A DNA stretch of 64,000 nucleotides from JAGVSV01 sp050952845. Lineage in GTDB: Bacteria; Bacillota; Clostridia; Christensenellales; Aristaeellaceae. The DNA lies in the NCBI GenBank assembly GCA_050952845.1, contig JBMNLP010000001.1:2852001-2916000 (forward strand), in the 5' to 3' direction. A program made the translations under genes and the position numbers. The notes under the pieces were generated by a model. It had not been told where the DNA came from. It did no database searches and saw nothing but the letters and a program-made list of their open reading frames with translations. This document shows positions 27,484 through 37,205 of this stretch, one piece after another. Numbering within the stretch: position 1 is the stretch's first letter; each line of letters begins with the position of its first letter.

Positions 27484-29511
27484 CTATACCTTTGTGCCGC
27501 GGCCAAAGCCCATGGAGCCCACTGCCTGCGCGATGGCTTGCGTACCCAGGTAGATCACGCTGCCCAGGGCGTTGGCCTTGCTGTCCTTCAGCCGGCAGGT
27601 AACGGTTATCTCACCGACAGCGCCGCGCCGGACCGCCTCGGCGCGCGCCGCAGCGCCGGCTTCATTCCGCGCAAATGCCTGCGCATCCTCCAGGACCTTA
27701 AACTCCCGGGTTTCGTTCAAGCCATATACACGGTATCCGCTGCTGGCGGCAGCGGAGTCGATGGGGCGGATTTCGACCATGCTGTCGGCATACACATTGC
27801 CCACCACGGCGCCTAAGGCGTTGGCCACTTCATAATGCCTGGGGATAACGGCTCTGGTGCCCAGCATCGCCGCCACATCCTCTAAGAAAATACGAATGGG
27901 CGCGCCAACGCCGGTCAGCACAAAATCGGTGCTGAACATCATGGACAGCCCGCCCTGCCTGTGCCCTGTTCTGGCAAAGTCATACGCCTGATGGATAAAA
28001 TGCTCCACCTCCTTGCTGATGCCCTGCTTCCTGTGGCGGCTATCCCGGCGCTCCAGCAGTGCCTTGACGATGTTCACATACAGCCTGCGCTTGATTTCGT
28101 CATACACACGGCTGCACAGCTCCTCCACCGTGGTCTCTAAGTTGGATGCCACAAACCGGGCAGCCAGCATGGACGCCTCAGCAGGAAACCTGCAGAAGTC
28201 CCCCCGGATGTGCATGATATCGGTGGGCGTCAGGCCGCACAGCTGCACCACGCCCTCTTTCAACAGGCGTGCCGTGTTCAGGTTGTACATGTCCTTGCCG
28301 GGCACAACCTCGCCTGCCTGGCGGAGGATCAGCGGCCCATCTTTCAACGCAGCGCAAAAAGCCTTTTCCTCATCAGTATAGCGCGGATTGTCCGCGATGT
28401 CCCGCATCAGCAGGTAATGCTCATGCAAAGGTCTGGAATGCCTGCTTGTTTCATCAAGCAGGGCTTGCAGGTTGTCCACCACCTGCGGGTGTTTTTCAGC
28501 CGCAACGCACAGCGGCACCACCCGGTAATCCTCTAAGATCATCCGCGGGCCATCGTAGTGGATGGCGGTATCTCCCCCCAAACCAAAGGTATGGATGTAC
28601 AAGCCGTCGACAAAGGTTTTCCATTTGCCTACGCGCACGCCGTCCACCGTTTTGACAGGGCGGCCCTGTTCAATCAGCGCAATGTCGGTCGTGGTACCGC
28701 CCATGTCGACGACGATGCTGTTGGGTTCGTTCGCCAGGCTGGCGCTGCCTAGCACGCTGGCAGCCGGCCCGCACAGCAGTGTTTCCACCGGGCGGACACA
28801 GGCAAACGCCTCCGTCATCAAGCTGCCGTCGCTGCGGACAATCGCCACCGCGGCGTCCAATCCGCGCGCAGCCATTGCCGTGCTGATGGCCTGCAAAAAC
28901 TCCCGGATTACGGGCACCAGCCTGGCGTTGAGCAGCGTGCTGGCGCCGCGCTGCAGGCAGTTGAGCTCGTTGAACAGCTCATGGCTGCACACCACCGGGA
29001 TATCATGTTGCCGCACAAACAACTCCCTGGCTTTTTTTTCTACAACAGCGCTGTTGCGGATGGCGTTGGCTTCGATGATCCCCACACCATCCAGCCCGTC
29101 AAACCCCTCTGCGATGCCGGCGTTGAACGCAGCCCAATCGACCTCGCGCTCAAACCCGCCTGAAAACGTGGTGTGGCTTTCCTGGATATACATGTCCTTT
29201 GACGGCGGCAAGCCATAGGCGCTGCCGTTTGTGTCGATTACCTTGCGGTCGCCGCCGAAAAAAATCAGCTTGGCGCTGCCGCCCTTATCCTCCACGCAGG
29301 CATTGGTAGCCAGCGTTGTCGACAGCGATATCACTTCCGCCATCGCAGCTTTATCCCGGGGCAGCTTATCCAGGGCTTCAAGAATCCCGATGGACAAGTC
29401 CTCCCTGGTGGTCAGCGCCTTAGCAGCGGCGATCACCTCGCCGGCGTCAAAGTCATACACCACAGCGTCTGTATAGGTACCGCCCGTATCGATGCCAATG
29501 CCAATCCTCAT
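27484..29511 (-). CDS. Hydantoinase/oxoprolinase family protein (HyuA-like)
   Basis: 675 residues with two ASKHA-type nucleotide-binding signatures: GIDTGGTYTDAVV at 6-18 and VVDMGGTTTDIALI near 265, and the N-terminal Hydant_A_N and central Hydantoinase_A domains. The family performs ATP-dependent opening of hydantoins, 5-oxoproline or carboxylation of ketones, but normally with a HyuB partner, which is absent here, and this protein is monocistronic. It may belong to the solo group of unknown function. ATG 29511 begins MRIGIGIDTGG without an obvious site. Confidence 0.82.
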   Translation of the reverse strand: MRIGIGIDTGGTYTDAVVYDFDAGEVIAAAKALTTREDLSIGILEALDKLPRDKAAMAEVISLSTTLATNACVEDKGGSAKLIFFGGDRKVIDTNGSAYGLPPSKDMYIQESHTTFSGGFEREVDWAAFNAGIAEGFDGLDGVGIIEANAIRNSAVVEKKARELFVRQHDIPVVCSHELFNELNCLQRGASTLLNARLVPVIREFLQAISTAMAARGLDAAVAIVRSDGSLMTEAFACVRPVETLLCGPAASVLGSASLANEPNSIVVDMGGTTTDIALIEQGRPVKTVDGVRVGKWKTFVDGLYIHTFGLGGDTAIHYDGPRMILEDYRVVPLCVAAEKHPQVVDNLQALLDETSRHSRPLHEHYLLMRDIADNPRYTDEEKAFCAALKDGPLILRQAGEVVPGKDMYNLNTARLLKEGVVQLCGLTPTDIMHIRGDFCRFPAEASMLAARFVASNLETTVEELCSRVYDEIKRRLYVNIVKALLERRDSRHRKQGISKEVEHFIHQAYDFARTGHRQGGLSMMFSTDFVLTGVGAPIRIFLEDVAAMLGTRAVIPRHYEVANALGAVVGNVYADSMVEIRPIDSAAASSGYRVYGLNETREFKVLEDAQAFARNEAGAAARAEAVRRGAVGEITVTCRLKDSKANALGSVIYLGTQAIAQAVGSMGFGRGTKV

Positions 29512-29737
29512 GTCCGCACCATCCGCTCATTCGTCTTCGCTGCTTATTATAGTAAACCAAGGGAAATAGAGCAAATTGAAATATCCTTTTTTGCATCAGA
29601 CGCCATGGGGATGTTATGATGGGCAGGAGCAACCGGGCGGCCATCTTCCCCCTGTTCCTGGGACAGCGGGAATTGCATCAATATGATCATGGCAAACCGA
29701 AAAACATCAGGTATGTTTCTTGTTGAAAGGCAGCATC

Positions 29738-30358
29738 ATGAGCAAAACTTTGGTATCCCTTGTATCCTTCGTTGTCATGCTGGTACTGGGGTGGTCGTAT
29801 TGCACCGCCGGCAAGGCAACGCCCGAAGCCACGCGCCTGGTGCTCAAGGGCGGCACCACGATGGTCGCCGCCCTGCTGGCCTTTTACGGCGCTTATACAG
29901 GCGGCGACAGGGCTGCCTGGCTGTTAGCCGCGGGCATCGCGGTGTGCGCCGCGGCAGACGTGCTGCTGGAAAAACAGTTTTTTGCGGGCATGGCATGCTT
30001 CGCGCTGGGGCACATGCTGTACATCGCGGCTTTTCTGAAAACTCGCCCGGTTGGCTCCACTAACATCATGGTGTTCGCCGTGCTGGCCGTTATAGCGCTG
30101 GCTGTCGCCTGGTTGTTGCGGACCAAGCTGTCCCCCCTGCCTGCGTATATCCTGTATGGTCTGCTCATATCCGCCATGGCGGCGCTGGCAGCCAGCCAGC
30201 CTCTGATAGCCGCTGCCGGCGCCTTCCTCTTTTTGCTGTCCGACCTGGTGCTGGCGTTTCGCCTGGCTGGCGCCGCCCCCGGCGCGTGGGGGCACATGGT
30301 GATGATCTGTTACTACCTGGGGCAGTACCTGCTGGGGCTGTCGGCGGTGTATAGGTAG
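29738..30358 (+). CDS. YhhN-family membrane protein (lysoplasmalogenase-like)
   Basis: 206 residues with about seven or eight hydrophobic segments, matching the YhhN/TMEM86 family, which in animals hydrolyses lysoplasmalogen vinyl-ether bonds. Conserved polar residues lie within helices (LLAAGIAVCAAADVLLEK, CFALGHMLYIAAF, FLLSDLVLAF). Plasmalogens occur in anaerobic Clostridia, so a role in ether-lipid turnover is plausible. Start chosen at ATG 29738 behind GAAAGG. The only + strand gene in this part; divergent from the HyuA-like gene, with ~225 bases between holding presumed promoters. Confidence 0.82.
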   Translation: MSKTLVSLVSFVVMLVLGWSYCTAGKATPEATRLVLKGGTTMVAALLAFYGAYTGGDRAAWLLAAGIAVCAAADVLLEKQFFAGMACFALGHMLYIAAFLKTRPVGSTNIMVFAVLAVIALAVAWLLRTKLSPLPAYILYGLLISAMAALAASQPLIAAAGAFLFLLSDLVLAFRLAGAAPGAWGHMVMICYYLGQYLLGLSAVYR

Positions 30359-30373
30359 TCGTTGGGTGGCTGT

Positions 30374-32482
30374 CTACTCCTGCTCCGCCAGCGCCGTCGC
30401 CACCATGCTGTTCAGCTGTTTCAGGAAATTTTCCGGGTTGAAGCCGGGGTTGGTGCGGTATTCATCGAACAGCGCGGGGTATTCCTCCGCCAACCGCCAG
30501 ATGGGGTTGAAGGCCGGGATGCAGGCATCGGGTGCAGATTGCCGGCTGCGGGCAACGGCATCCTGATCAAACCACCAGCGGCTTTCCTGAATAAACTGTT
30601 CCCGCTCCGCATCGAAGGCTTTCAAGGATTCCTCCAGCGCGGTTTTTTCAGCGCCTTCCGCCGCGTCGGCTGCCGCCTGCAGGGAAGCCCGGCGGCTGTC
30701 AAAGTCCGCCAGCTGCTCATCAAAGTATGGGTTTTCCACAGGCTGGTTCATGCTGCTGTCCAGCACAATATTGTAGCAGCCATCCAAGTTTTGCATCACG
30801 CTGGAAAGCAGCAGCAGCGCCGCTTCGGCATGGTCGGAATAGGGGTTGATGACCAGGTATTTGAAATCATCAGGGCCCACAGGCAGCGCAAGCTTGTTGC
30901 CGGCTTCCAGCCGCAGCGGCAGGTATGCCGCATACTCTGGCAGCGTAGGCAGGTAATACTGGTAAAACAGCCATTCCGTGGCGTCATGGTTATCCGGGAT
31001 CTCCAGCCTGGCTACCTGCGCCACCCGCTCCACAAGATCGCGGATGGCAGGGGTGTCAAAGTTCAGCGGCTGGCCGTTGCGTGCAAGCTCGCCGGCGATG
31101 CGCGCCAGCAAACCCACCAGGTCCATGCCGTTGTCGAAGGGGTCAAAGCGGTATTCGGGGTGATCCTCAGCGAGCTCCGTGAACCACCGCAGGCAAAGAT
31201 CGTAATATTCCGCGTATGTGGTGGGCGGCTGCAGCTGAAGCTGTTCAAAGGCATCGGTGTTGTATGCCGTCAGGTTGAGGAACACCTCCTGAGGAACGGC
31301 GTATATTTCGCCGTCCAGGCTGAGGGCTTCCCGGAAGGGCGCCTCCATGGCATCCACCGCTTTCTTGATCACCGGGCTTTGCGACAGCGGCAGCGCGAAG
31401 CCCTTTTGCTTGATGCTGCTTAATAAATTCTGGTCGCTCATCAGGTAGATATCTACCTCCTGCGAACGGGTCAGCATGTCGTTGATGAAGCATTCCTCAA
31501 CACTTGCTCCGGCATCTGGCGCCCGGAACACCAGGTCGATTTCCGGATGTTCGCGGTAAAAGGCCATGTAATCGGATGCCCTGCCGAAAGGCATCAGCAG
31601 CGTCAGGGACTTGGCTAAAAAAGACCCCGGCGTCAGCGGGCGGAGGGCTAAAAAGTCCCCATCGATGATGACGGCGGCGCGTCCGTCCGGAAGCAGCGTC
31701 AGCGCCCAGGCATCTCCTCTGGGAATGGGGGCGATCATCACGGTCTCCTGCTGGTCCGGTTGCCAGGCATACAGGGCGCTGCTGTCGGCGGTATACACCG
31801 TATCGCTTGGCGCGTCATAAGCCAGCGCATAGCCCAGATCGCCGGCCGGCTCGCCCAGCAGCGTTTTCTCCCCGGCGTCAAAATCATAGGTATACAGGGC
31901 CGATGTCCAGCCGTCCGCAGTTTTTCTGCTCTCCACAGCCAGGAGAAGGCCGTCGCGGTAAACGGCGATGTCCCGCACCTGCCCTGCATCCAGCGCCATG
32001 TATTCCTCTGTATTTAGGTTGAACCTGTGCACCCGGTCGCCGCCGTAAGCGTACAGAAAAGGCGCGCAGTAGTCCAAAGCCGTCATATAATGCTCTGTCC
32101 ATTGGCTCAGGGTTGCCAGCGGGGTGAGGGAGGCTGTGCCGGCTTCGATGTCGGCACGGTACAGCATCATATCCGATTCGTCCAGGCACAGCAGGCTTTG
32201 TTCGTCCGAAAACAAGCGGCTGATTTGCCGCTGGTCTGCCTCCGCTCCAGCGGCAAAGCGCCCCAGCGATGCCATTTCTCCCGTATCCGTGTCGATGCGA
32301 TAGCATCCCTCCCAGCCAATGCCGTACAGCTTGCCTTCAAATACAGCCAGGTCGCTGAGCGACTCGATGCTGAGGATGTTGCGGGAAACCGGTGTTTCCG
32401 CCGTGGCAGCGGGCAAGCAAAGCGCGCCTACCAGCAGGATCATAACCAATAGCAGCGATGATATGCGCAGTTTGATATCCAT
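30374..32482 (-). CDS. Secreted beta-propeller / solute-binding-protein fusion
   Basis: 702 residues. Signal peptide at 1-~28 (SSLLLVMILLVGALCLPAATAE). Residues ~30-300 show repeated beta-blade motifs (LAVFEGKLYGIGWEGCYRID, YCAPFLYAYGGDRVHRF, LYTYDFDAGEKTLLG, LYAWQPDQQ). From ~315 the protein resembles an extracellular solute-binding protein (YREHPEIDLVFRAPD, SLDGEIYAVPQEVFL, AYNTDAFEQLQ). A cysteine within the signal region is not in a clear lipobox. No transporter genes are linked. It may sense or scavenge a ligand at the surface. Start chosen at ATG 32482 behind GGGAGG. Domain reading is confident; function is unknown. Confidence 0.75.
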   Translation of the reverse strand: MDIKLRISSLLLVMILLVGALCLPAATAETPVSRNILSIESLSDLAVFEGKLYGIGWEGCYRIDTDTGEMASLGRFAAGAEADQRQISRLFSDEQSLLCLDESDMMLYRADIEAGTASLTPLATLSQWTEHYMTALDYCAPFLYAYGGDRVHRFNLNTEEYMALDAGQVRDIAVYRDGLLLAVESRKTADGWTSALYTYDFDAGEKTLLGEPAGDLGYALAYDAPSDTVYTADSSALYAWQPDQQETVMIAPIPRGDAWALTLLPDGRAAVIIDGDFLALRPLTPGSFLAKSLTLLMPFGRASDYMAFYREHPEIDLVFRAPDAGASVEECFINDMLTRSQEVDIYLMSDQNLLSSIKQKGFALPLSQSPVIKKAVDAMEAPFREALSLDGEIYAVPQEVFLNLTAYNTDAFEQLQLQPPTTYAEYYDLCLRWFTELAEDHPEYRFDPFDNGMDLVGLLARIAGELARNGQPLNFDTPAIRDLVERVAQVARLEIPDNHDATEWLFYQYYLPTLPEYAAYLPLRLEAGNKLALPVGPDDFKYLVINPYSDHAEAALLLLSSVMQNLDGCYNIVLDSSMNQPVENPYFDEQLADFDSRRASLQAAADAAEGAEKTALEESLKAFDAEREQFIQESRWWFDQDAVARSRQSAPDACIPAFNPIWRLAEEYPALFDEYRTNPGFNPENFLKQLNSMVATALAEQE

Positions 32483-32562
32483 ATTGTCCTCCCGTTTGTT
32501 GATACGCGCAGGCAACAAAGCTGCGCGTCGTATAGTAAACGGAAGGAAAGCCGGTTTTCCTG

Positions 32563-32613
32563 CAAAAGAAACCGTCCCAAACCGAACTGTTACAATTCAG
32601 CCGGAACGGTTTT
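32563..32613 (-). terminator. Possible terminator downstream of the zinc-ribbon gene
   Basis: Minus-strand arms AAACCGT and ACGGTTT with weaker internal pairing, followed by CTTTT. It lies directly left of the palindromic element at 32619. Confidence 0.4.
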
Positions 32614-32618
32614 CGCTT

Positions 32619-32780
32619 ATACCAACGAAAAACATTAATGCATCCAAAGGGCTGAGGGATTTTGGCTTGCAGCGAGGAGCAGACGAGGGAAGCGTAGCAG
32701 CGCTACGCTGACCGAGCAGCCGACGAAGCTGCAAGGCAAAAGACCCGGCACGACGATGCGTTAATGTTTGGAGTTGGTAT
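32619..32780. repeat. 162 bp palindromic MITE-like element
   Basis: The ends are near-perfect inverted repeats of about 26 bases: ATACCAAC...ACATTAATGCATC on the left against GTTGGTAT...GATGCGTTAATGT reversed on the right (differences only in a 5-base block and one T/C). Inside are a second pair (TTTTGGCTTGCAGC and GCTGCAAGGCAAAA) and a perfect central hairpin GCGTAGC-AGC-GCTACGC. The whole can fold into one long hairpin and encodes no protein. It fills most of the 348-base gap between the genes on either side. Confidence 0.8.
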
Positions 32781-32830
32781 TATTTTCACGTCTATGGCCC
32801 AGCCATCAGAAAGCAACAAATAAGGGAGAT

Positions 32831-33298
32831 TTATCCGATAATCTGCCCGCACTGGTCGCAGTATTTGGCTTCCTCGCGGTTAAGCGCCTTGCAGGCGGGG
32901 CAGCGGATCATGATTTGTTGAGCGGCTTTGTCATCCGAACGCGCGGCTTCCTTGAAGCCCTCCACGGCATCCCGGGCCATGCCGCCCAGCGCGTCGGCGT
33001 AGGGAGCCAGGTCCTCCCTGGCTTGCTTCGGATTCAGCTTGAAGCCGGAGCCTGCCAGCCCGCGCGCGCCGACAGTGCGCAGCACGGCGCCCACTAAGAT
33101 CAGCACAAAACCCACCAGGCCCCCTGCCATAAAGCTTGGGCCTTCCATGTTAAAGGGCTGGTTCATCGCCCGTAAGCCATTGACAAAAACCGACAGGAAG
33201 GACACAATGCCCATCACCATCAGCGTCATGCCCAGGTAGTACAGCAGCTTGCGGCGTGGCGGAATGTCCTTGCGGTTGTCCATGTTCTGCCGGTCCAT
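32831..33298 (-). CDS. Membrane protein with C-terminal zinc ribbon
   Basis: 155 residues: two hydrophobic helices at about 20-42 and 55-75, a charged linker, then a zinc ribbon CPACKALNREEAKYCDQCG at about 132-150. ATG 33298 has GGAGG in front. No linked partner. Function unknown; similar small zinc-ribbon membrane proteins are common in Firmicutes. Confidence 0.7.
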   Translation of the reverse strand: MDRQNMDNRKDIPPRRKLLYYLGMTLMVMGIVSFLSVFVNGLRAMNQPFNMEGPSFMAGGLVGFVLILVGAVLRTVGARGLAGSGFKLNPKQAREDLAPYADALGGMARDAVEGFKEAARSDDKAAQQIMIRCPACKALNREEAKYCDQCGQIIG

Positions 33299-33413
33299 TG
33301 TGTTCCCCTCCCCGTACGACAGGCATCTCAGCCCATGTTGCTGTCCATGATGGCATGCGCCCAGGCTTCCGTCAAGGGGAATGTTTTAGCCATTAGGCAC
33401 GTTGTTGTCGATC

Positions 33414-34619
33414 TTACAAGTTTATCACTTGCTGCATATCAGGGAACGGGCTGAGAGCGCGTCGGAGGATGCCGTTCATGTGCGCGATGGCGATGCCGTA
33501 ATTGGTGATGGGCACCCCTGCCGTAGCCGATTGATCAAAGCGATGCTTCATTTCCTTATCATTCAGCATGCAGCCGCCGCAATGCACCACCAGGGCATAG
33601 GCTGACAAGTTGTCAGGAAATTCGCCGCCGGAGGTAAAAGCAAAATGAACATCCTTTCCCGTATACTTCCTGATCCAGTTAGGCAGCTTCACCGTGCCGA
33701 TGTCATCGCACTGGCGGTGGTGGGTACACCCCTCGGATATCAGCAGCGCATCCCCATCCTGCAGGCTGTCCAGCCTGGCAGCCCCTGCGACCGTTTGAGA
33801 CAGGCCTCCTTTAAAGCGCGCAAAGAGGATCGAGAAAGAGGTGAGGGGCTGGCCCTCCGGCAACAGCTGATGCACCTGAGAAAACACCTGGGAATCGGTG
33901 ATGACCAGACGCGGCGGGGCAACCAGGACGCTCATAGCGATGGGCAGTTCATCCGGCCTGGCCAACAGAGGAATCGCCCCTGCATCCAGAATATCGCGGA
34001 TTGTCTGCTGCTGGGGCAAAATCAACCGGCCCTTGGGAGCCGATTCATCTATGGGGGTCACCAGCACCACCCTATCCCCCCGGCTTAAAAGATCGCCCAC
34101 CAACCGGCGGGGCGTTTCGGCAGGCTGTCCCAGGAGAGCAATGCGTTCCTTTAAGGCATCGATGCCTTCCCCCGTCAAGGCGCTCACCCACAGCGCCTCC
34201 TGTGGGATTGGGAAGCGTTCAGGCTGCAAATCGGCCTTGTTCAAGGCGATTACATAGGGAATTCCCCGCGCCTGGACAAGGCTTAGCAGCGCCTTGTCCT
34301 CCGCTGTCTCCCCAATTTCCGCGTCCTGCACCAGCACCGCCACATCGGTTTTGTCCAGCACCCGGCGGCTGCGTGCCACGCGCTGATCGCCCAGTTCCCC
34401 ATCGTCATCGATGCCGGGCGTATCCATGATCACCACCGGCCCCAGGGGCAGGAGTTCCATGGCTTTTTGCACCGGGTCTGTGGTGGTGCCCTGTGTCGGG
34501 GACACAATGGACAGCGCCTGCCCGGTCACCGCATTGACCAGGCTTGATTTGCCCGCATTGCGCCTGCCGAAAAAACCGATGTGCACCCGCTGGGCGCTTG
34601 GTTGGCTATGTAATTCCAT
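33414..34619 (-). CDS. hydF: [FeFe]-hydrogenase maturation GTPase HydF
   Basis: 401 residues. HydF is the scaffold on which the 2Fe subcluster of [FeFe]-hydrogenase is built before transfer to HydA. GTPase motifs GRRNAGKSS (about 18-26), DTPGIDDDGE (about 65-74) and NKAD (about 123) are present; the C-terminal cluster-binding motif reads VHCGGCMLN near 353, with the family's His and Cys ligands. Start chosen at ATG 34619 behind AAGGAG; the earlier ATG at 34640 is inside the hydG intergenic site. Last gene of the TM1266-hydE-hydG-hydF operon. Confidence 0.95.
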   Translation of the reverse strand: MELHSQPSAQRVHIGFFGRRNAGKSSLVNAVTGQALSIVSPTQGTTTDPVQKAMELLPLGPVVIMDTPGIDDDGELGDQRVARSRRVLDKTDVAVLVQDAEIGETAEDKALLSLVQARGIPYVIALNKADLQPERFPIPQEALWVSALTGEGIDALKERIALLGQPAETPRRLVGDLLSRGDRVVLVTPIDESAPKGRLILPQQQTIRDILDAGAIPLLARPDELPIAMSVLVAPPRLVITDSQVFSQVHQLLPEGQPLTSFSILFARFKGGLSQTVAGAARLDSLQDGDALLISEGCTHHRQCDDIGTVKLPNWIRKYTGKDVHFAFTSGGEFPDNLSAYALVVHCGGCMLNDKEMKHRFDQSATAGVPITNYGIAIAHMNGILRRALSPFPDMQQVINL

Positions 34620-34643
34620 TCTTCTTCTCCTTCCGCGCATCCA

Positions 34644-36092
34644 TCAAAAACGGAAATCCCGCCGGTTGTTGTGCAGGATGTCCACGATATGCTCCTTCGC
34701 AATGCCCCTGACCTTTTCCTGCGGTATTTTCTCCAGCTCCCGGTCTATAAGCGCCAAGCCTACCGCCTTTGTTTCGGGGGAAGCATAGTCAGCCAGATAC
34801 TCCGCCAGGGTCATCAGGGCATTGGGGTGACAGCAGTTGATGATCTGCCCGCTTTTGCACAGGCTCATAAACCGGTCGCCCGTTCTGCCCTCCCGGTAGC
34901 AGGCGGTGCAGAAGGAGGGGATGTAGCCAAGGTTTATCAGCCAGCGCACCACCTCGTCCAGGCTGCGCTGGTCCGATACCTCAAACTGCTCCGAATCGTG
35001 CAGCCGCTCCTCCTGGCTATACCCGCCAACAGAGGTGCGCGACGCCCCGCTGATCTGCGAAATGCCAAGCCCCAGCACCCTTTCCCGCACCGCCTGGCTT
35101 TCCCTGGTGGACATAATCATCCCTGTATAGGGCACGGCGATGCGGATGCAGGCGATGATCTTTTCAAATATCTCATCGCTCAGGCTGTTGTCAAACACGT
35201 CCGGGTCGATGTCATCAGCCTTTTTCACCCGGGGCACGCTGATGGTATGCGGCCCCACGCCATGCGTCGCCTCCAAGTGCTCCGCGTGCATCAGAAGGCC
35301 GGCAAACTCATACTGATAGTTTTCCAACCCAAACAACACCCCCAGGCCCACATCGTCGATGCCGCCGGCCATGGCCCTGTCCATCGCCTGGGTATGGTAG
35401 ACATAATCATGCTTAGGACCGGTCGGATGCAGCGTCAGGTAGCTGTCCTTATGATAGGTTTCCTGAAAGAGGATATAGGTGCCGATGCCGGCTTCCTTCA
35501 GCTTCCGGTAGTCCTCCACCTTGGTGGCGGCGATGTTGACGTTGACCCGGCGGATGGCGCCGTTTTTATGCTTGATAGCGTAAATGGTGTCTATGCTTTC
35601 CAGAATATATTCCAGGGGATTGTTGACCGGGTCCTCCCCCGCCTCCAGCGCCAGGCGTTTATGCCCCATGTCCTGCAGGGCGATCACCTCCCGGCGGATC
35701 TCCTCCTGGCTCAGCTTTTTTCGGGCAATGTGCTTGTTTTTCATATGATAAGGGCAATAGACACAGCCGTTGACACAGTAGTTCGACAGGTAGAGCGGCG
35801 CAAACATCACAATGCGGTTGCCATAGAAAGCCAGCTTGATCTCCCGGGCCAGGCGAAACATTTCATCCGTCTTCTCCGGAACATCGCATGCCAGCAGCAC
35901 CGAGGCTTCCCGGTGGCTGAGGCCGGCGCAGTGAAAACCGCGACCGTCCCGCTTGGGCCGCGCCTTCTCCAGGATGCTGTCAATCAGCGGTATATTGTGT
36001 TTGTTTTGTTCTGCGTAGCAAATGGTTTCCAGGATCTCTTCGTGGTTGATGAATTGTTCGGCATTCATCGATTTGGGGTCATAGTATGACAT
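34644..36092 (-). CDS. hydG: [FeFe]-hydrogenase maturation radical SAM tyrosine lyase HydG
   Basis: 482 residues. HydG cleaves tyrosine to p-cresol and a glycine-derived fragment that supplies the CO and CN ligands of the H-cluster. The radical SAM motif CVNGCVYCPY (CX3CX2C) is near 97-106 and the C-terminal second-cluster motif CTACYREGRTGDRF with a later CC pair is near 400-430. ThiH-like fold. Start chosen at ATG 36092, seven bases after AAAGGAG; an ATG two codons earlier is too close to the site. Confidence 0.96.
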   Translation of the reverse strand: MSYYDPKSMNAEQFINHEEILETICYAEQNKHNIPLIDSILEKARPKRDGRGFHCAGLSHREASVLLACDVPEKTDEMFRLAREIKLAFYGNRIVMFAPLYLSNYCVNGCVYCPYHMKNKHIARKKLSQEEIRREVIALQDMGHKRLALEAGEDPVNNPLEYILESIDTIYAIKHKNGAIRRVNVNIAATKVEDYRKLKEAGIGTYILFQETYHKDSYLTLHPTGPKHDYVYHTQAMDRAMAGGIDDVGLGVLFGLENYQYEFAGLLMHAEHLEATHGVGPHTISVPRVKKADDIDPDVFDNSLSDEIFEKIIACIRIAVPYTGMIMSTRESQAVRERVLGLGISQISGASRTSVGGYSQEERLHDSEQFEVSDQRSLDEVVRWLINLGYIPSFCTACYREGRTGDRFMSLCKSGQIINCCHPNALMTLAEYLADYASPETKAVGLALIDRELEKIPQEKVRGIAKEHIVDILHNNRRDFRF

Positions 36093-36151
36093 GGTCATGC
36101 TCCTTTCTTTGGGTCAGAATGCTCTTTCCGTCAGAGGGATTCCGGATATGA

Positions 36152-37204
36152 TTATAAGGGAAGATAATCTCCCCGGTCAAGCACCATGTTGCAGCCGGCT
36201 GCGGCGATGCTTTGCCTTAAAGCCTCTAAGTTCTGGGCGCTTTCGGCCCCCGTTGACAGCTTGTTGTCATAGATGCTGTATTTCTCCCGCTGCGCCGGAG
36301 GCGACAGGTTGGGCATCACCACATTGGCTCCGGCCAGGATGCCCTTCTCCCTGCCGCCAACCGCCAGCGATCCCAGGGCTGTGGTGGCAGGCAACAGCAA
36401 ATTGGGATGCATCAGACGGAGCAGGGACAAAAGAAAGGTAGTCATCTCAGCGCTGCCTGCCGGGTGCTGCCCCAGCGGCGTATCGTGATGCGGAATAAAG
36501 GGGCCGATGCCGCACATCTCAGGCGCATACGCCTCAATGAACGATAAATCCTCCGCCAGGATCAGGGGCGTCTGTCCCGGCGAGCCCACCATAAAGCCGC
36601 ACCCGGCCTGAAACCCAAGGGCTTTCAAATCCCTCAGGCAACGCATGCGGTTGGAAAATTGCATCGCCGGCGGGTGCAAAGCGGCATAGTGATCGGCGTT
36701 GGCTGTCTCATGCCGCAGGAGGTATCGGTCCACCCCGGCTTCCCGCATAGCTTTATAAGCAGCATACGGGTACTCCCCCAGGGACAAGGTCAGCGCACAG
36801 CCCGGAAAAGAATGTTTGATATCCCGCGCCAGTTGGCAAATCTCGTCCAGGCTGTAAACGCCCGATTCGCCGCCCTGCAGCACAAAGGTGCGAAACCCCA
36901 AGCCATAGCCTTCCTGGCAGCAGGCCATCACCTCCTGCGCACTTAAGGTGTAGCGCTGGCAATGGCGGTTTGATTTTCGGATACCGCAGTAATAGCAGTC
37001 ATTGCCGCAGACGTTGCTGATTTCAATCAGCCCGCGGACATAGACCACATCGCCGTACACCCGACGCCTTTTTTTCCGCGCCAGCGCTGCCGCATATTCT
37101 GCCAGCTCAGGGTTGTAGCTCGCGATCAGGCCGGCATAAGAAACCAAAGGCAGGCTGCGCTCCCGCGCTAACCTGTCAACCAGGCTAAACGGCGTTTCTG
37201 CCAT
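36152..37204 (-). CDS. hydE: [FeFe]-hydrogenase maturation radical SAM protein HydE
   Basis: 350 residues, BioB-like radical SAM enzyme that works on the synthon made by HydG in H-cluster assembly. Motif SNVCGNDCYYCGIRKSN (CX3CX2C) near 62-78; FVLQGGESG near 110; MVGSPGQT near 205. ATG 37204 starts one base after the stop of the TM1266-family gene, so the two are coupled. Confidence 0.96.
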   Translation of the reverse strand: MAETPFSLVDRLARERSLPLVSYAGLIASYNPELAEYAAALARKKRRRVYGDVVYVRGLIEISNVCGNDCYYCGIRKSNRHCQRYTLSAQEVMACCQEGYGLGFRTFVLQGGESGVYSLDEICQLARDIKHSFPGCALTLSLGEYPYAAYKAMREAGVDRYLLRHETANADHYAALHPPAMQFSNRMRCLRDLKALGFQAGCGFMVGSPGQTPLILAEDLSFIEAYAPEMCGIGPFIPHHDTPLGQHPAGSAEMTTFLLSLLRLMHPNLLLPATTALGSLAVGGREKGILAGANVVMPNLSPPAQREKYSIYDNKLSTGAESAQNLEALRQSIAAAGCNMVLDRGDYLPL

Positions 37205-37205
37205 G

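Noticed and set aside
30362..31423. 353-codon open frame opposite the propeller fusion
   Set aside because: Antisense frame; the minus-strand gene has a signal peptide, a ribosome binding site and a coherent domain order.
34671..36089. 472-codon open frame opposite hydG
   Set aside because: Exact antisense of a well-supported radical SAM enzyme.
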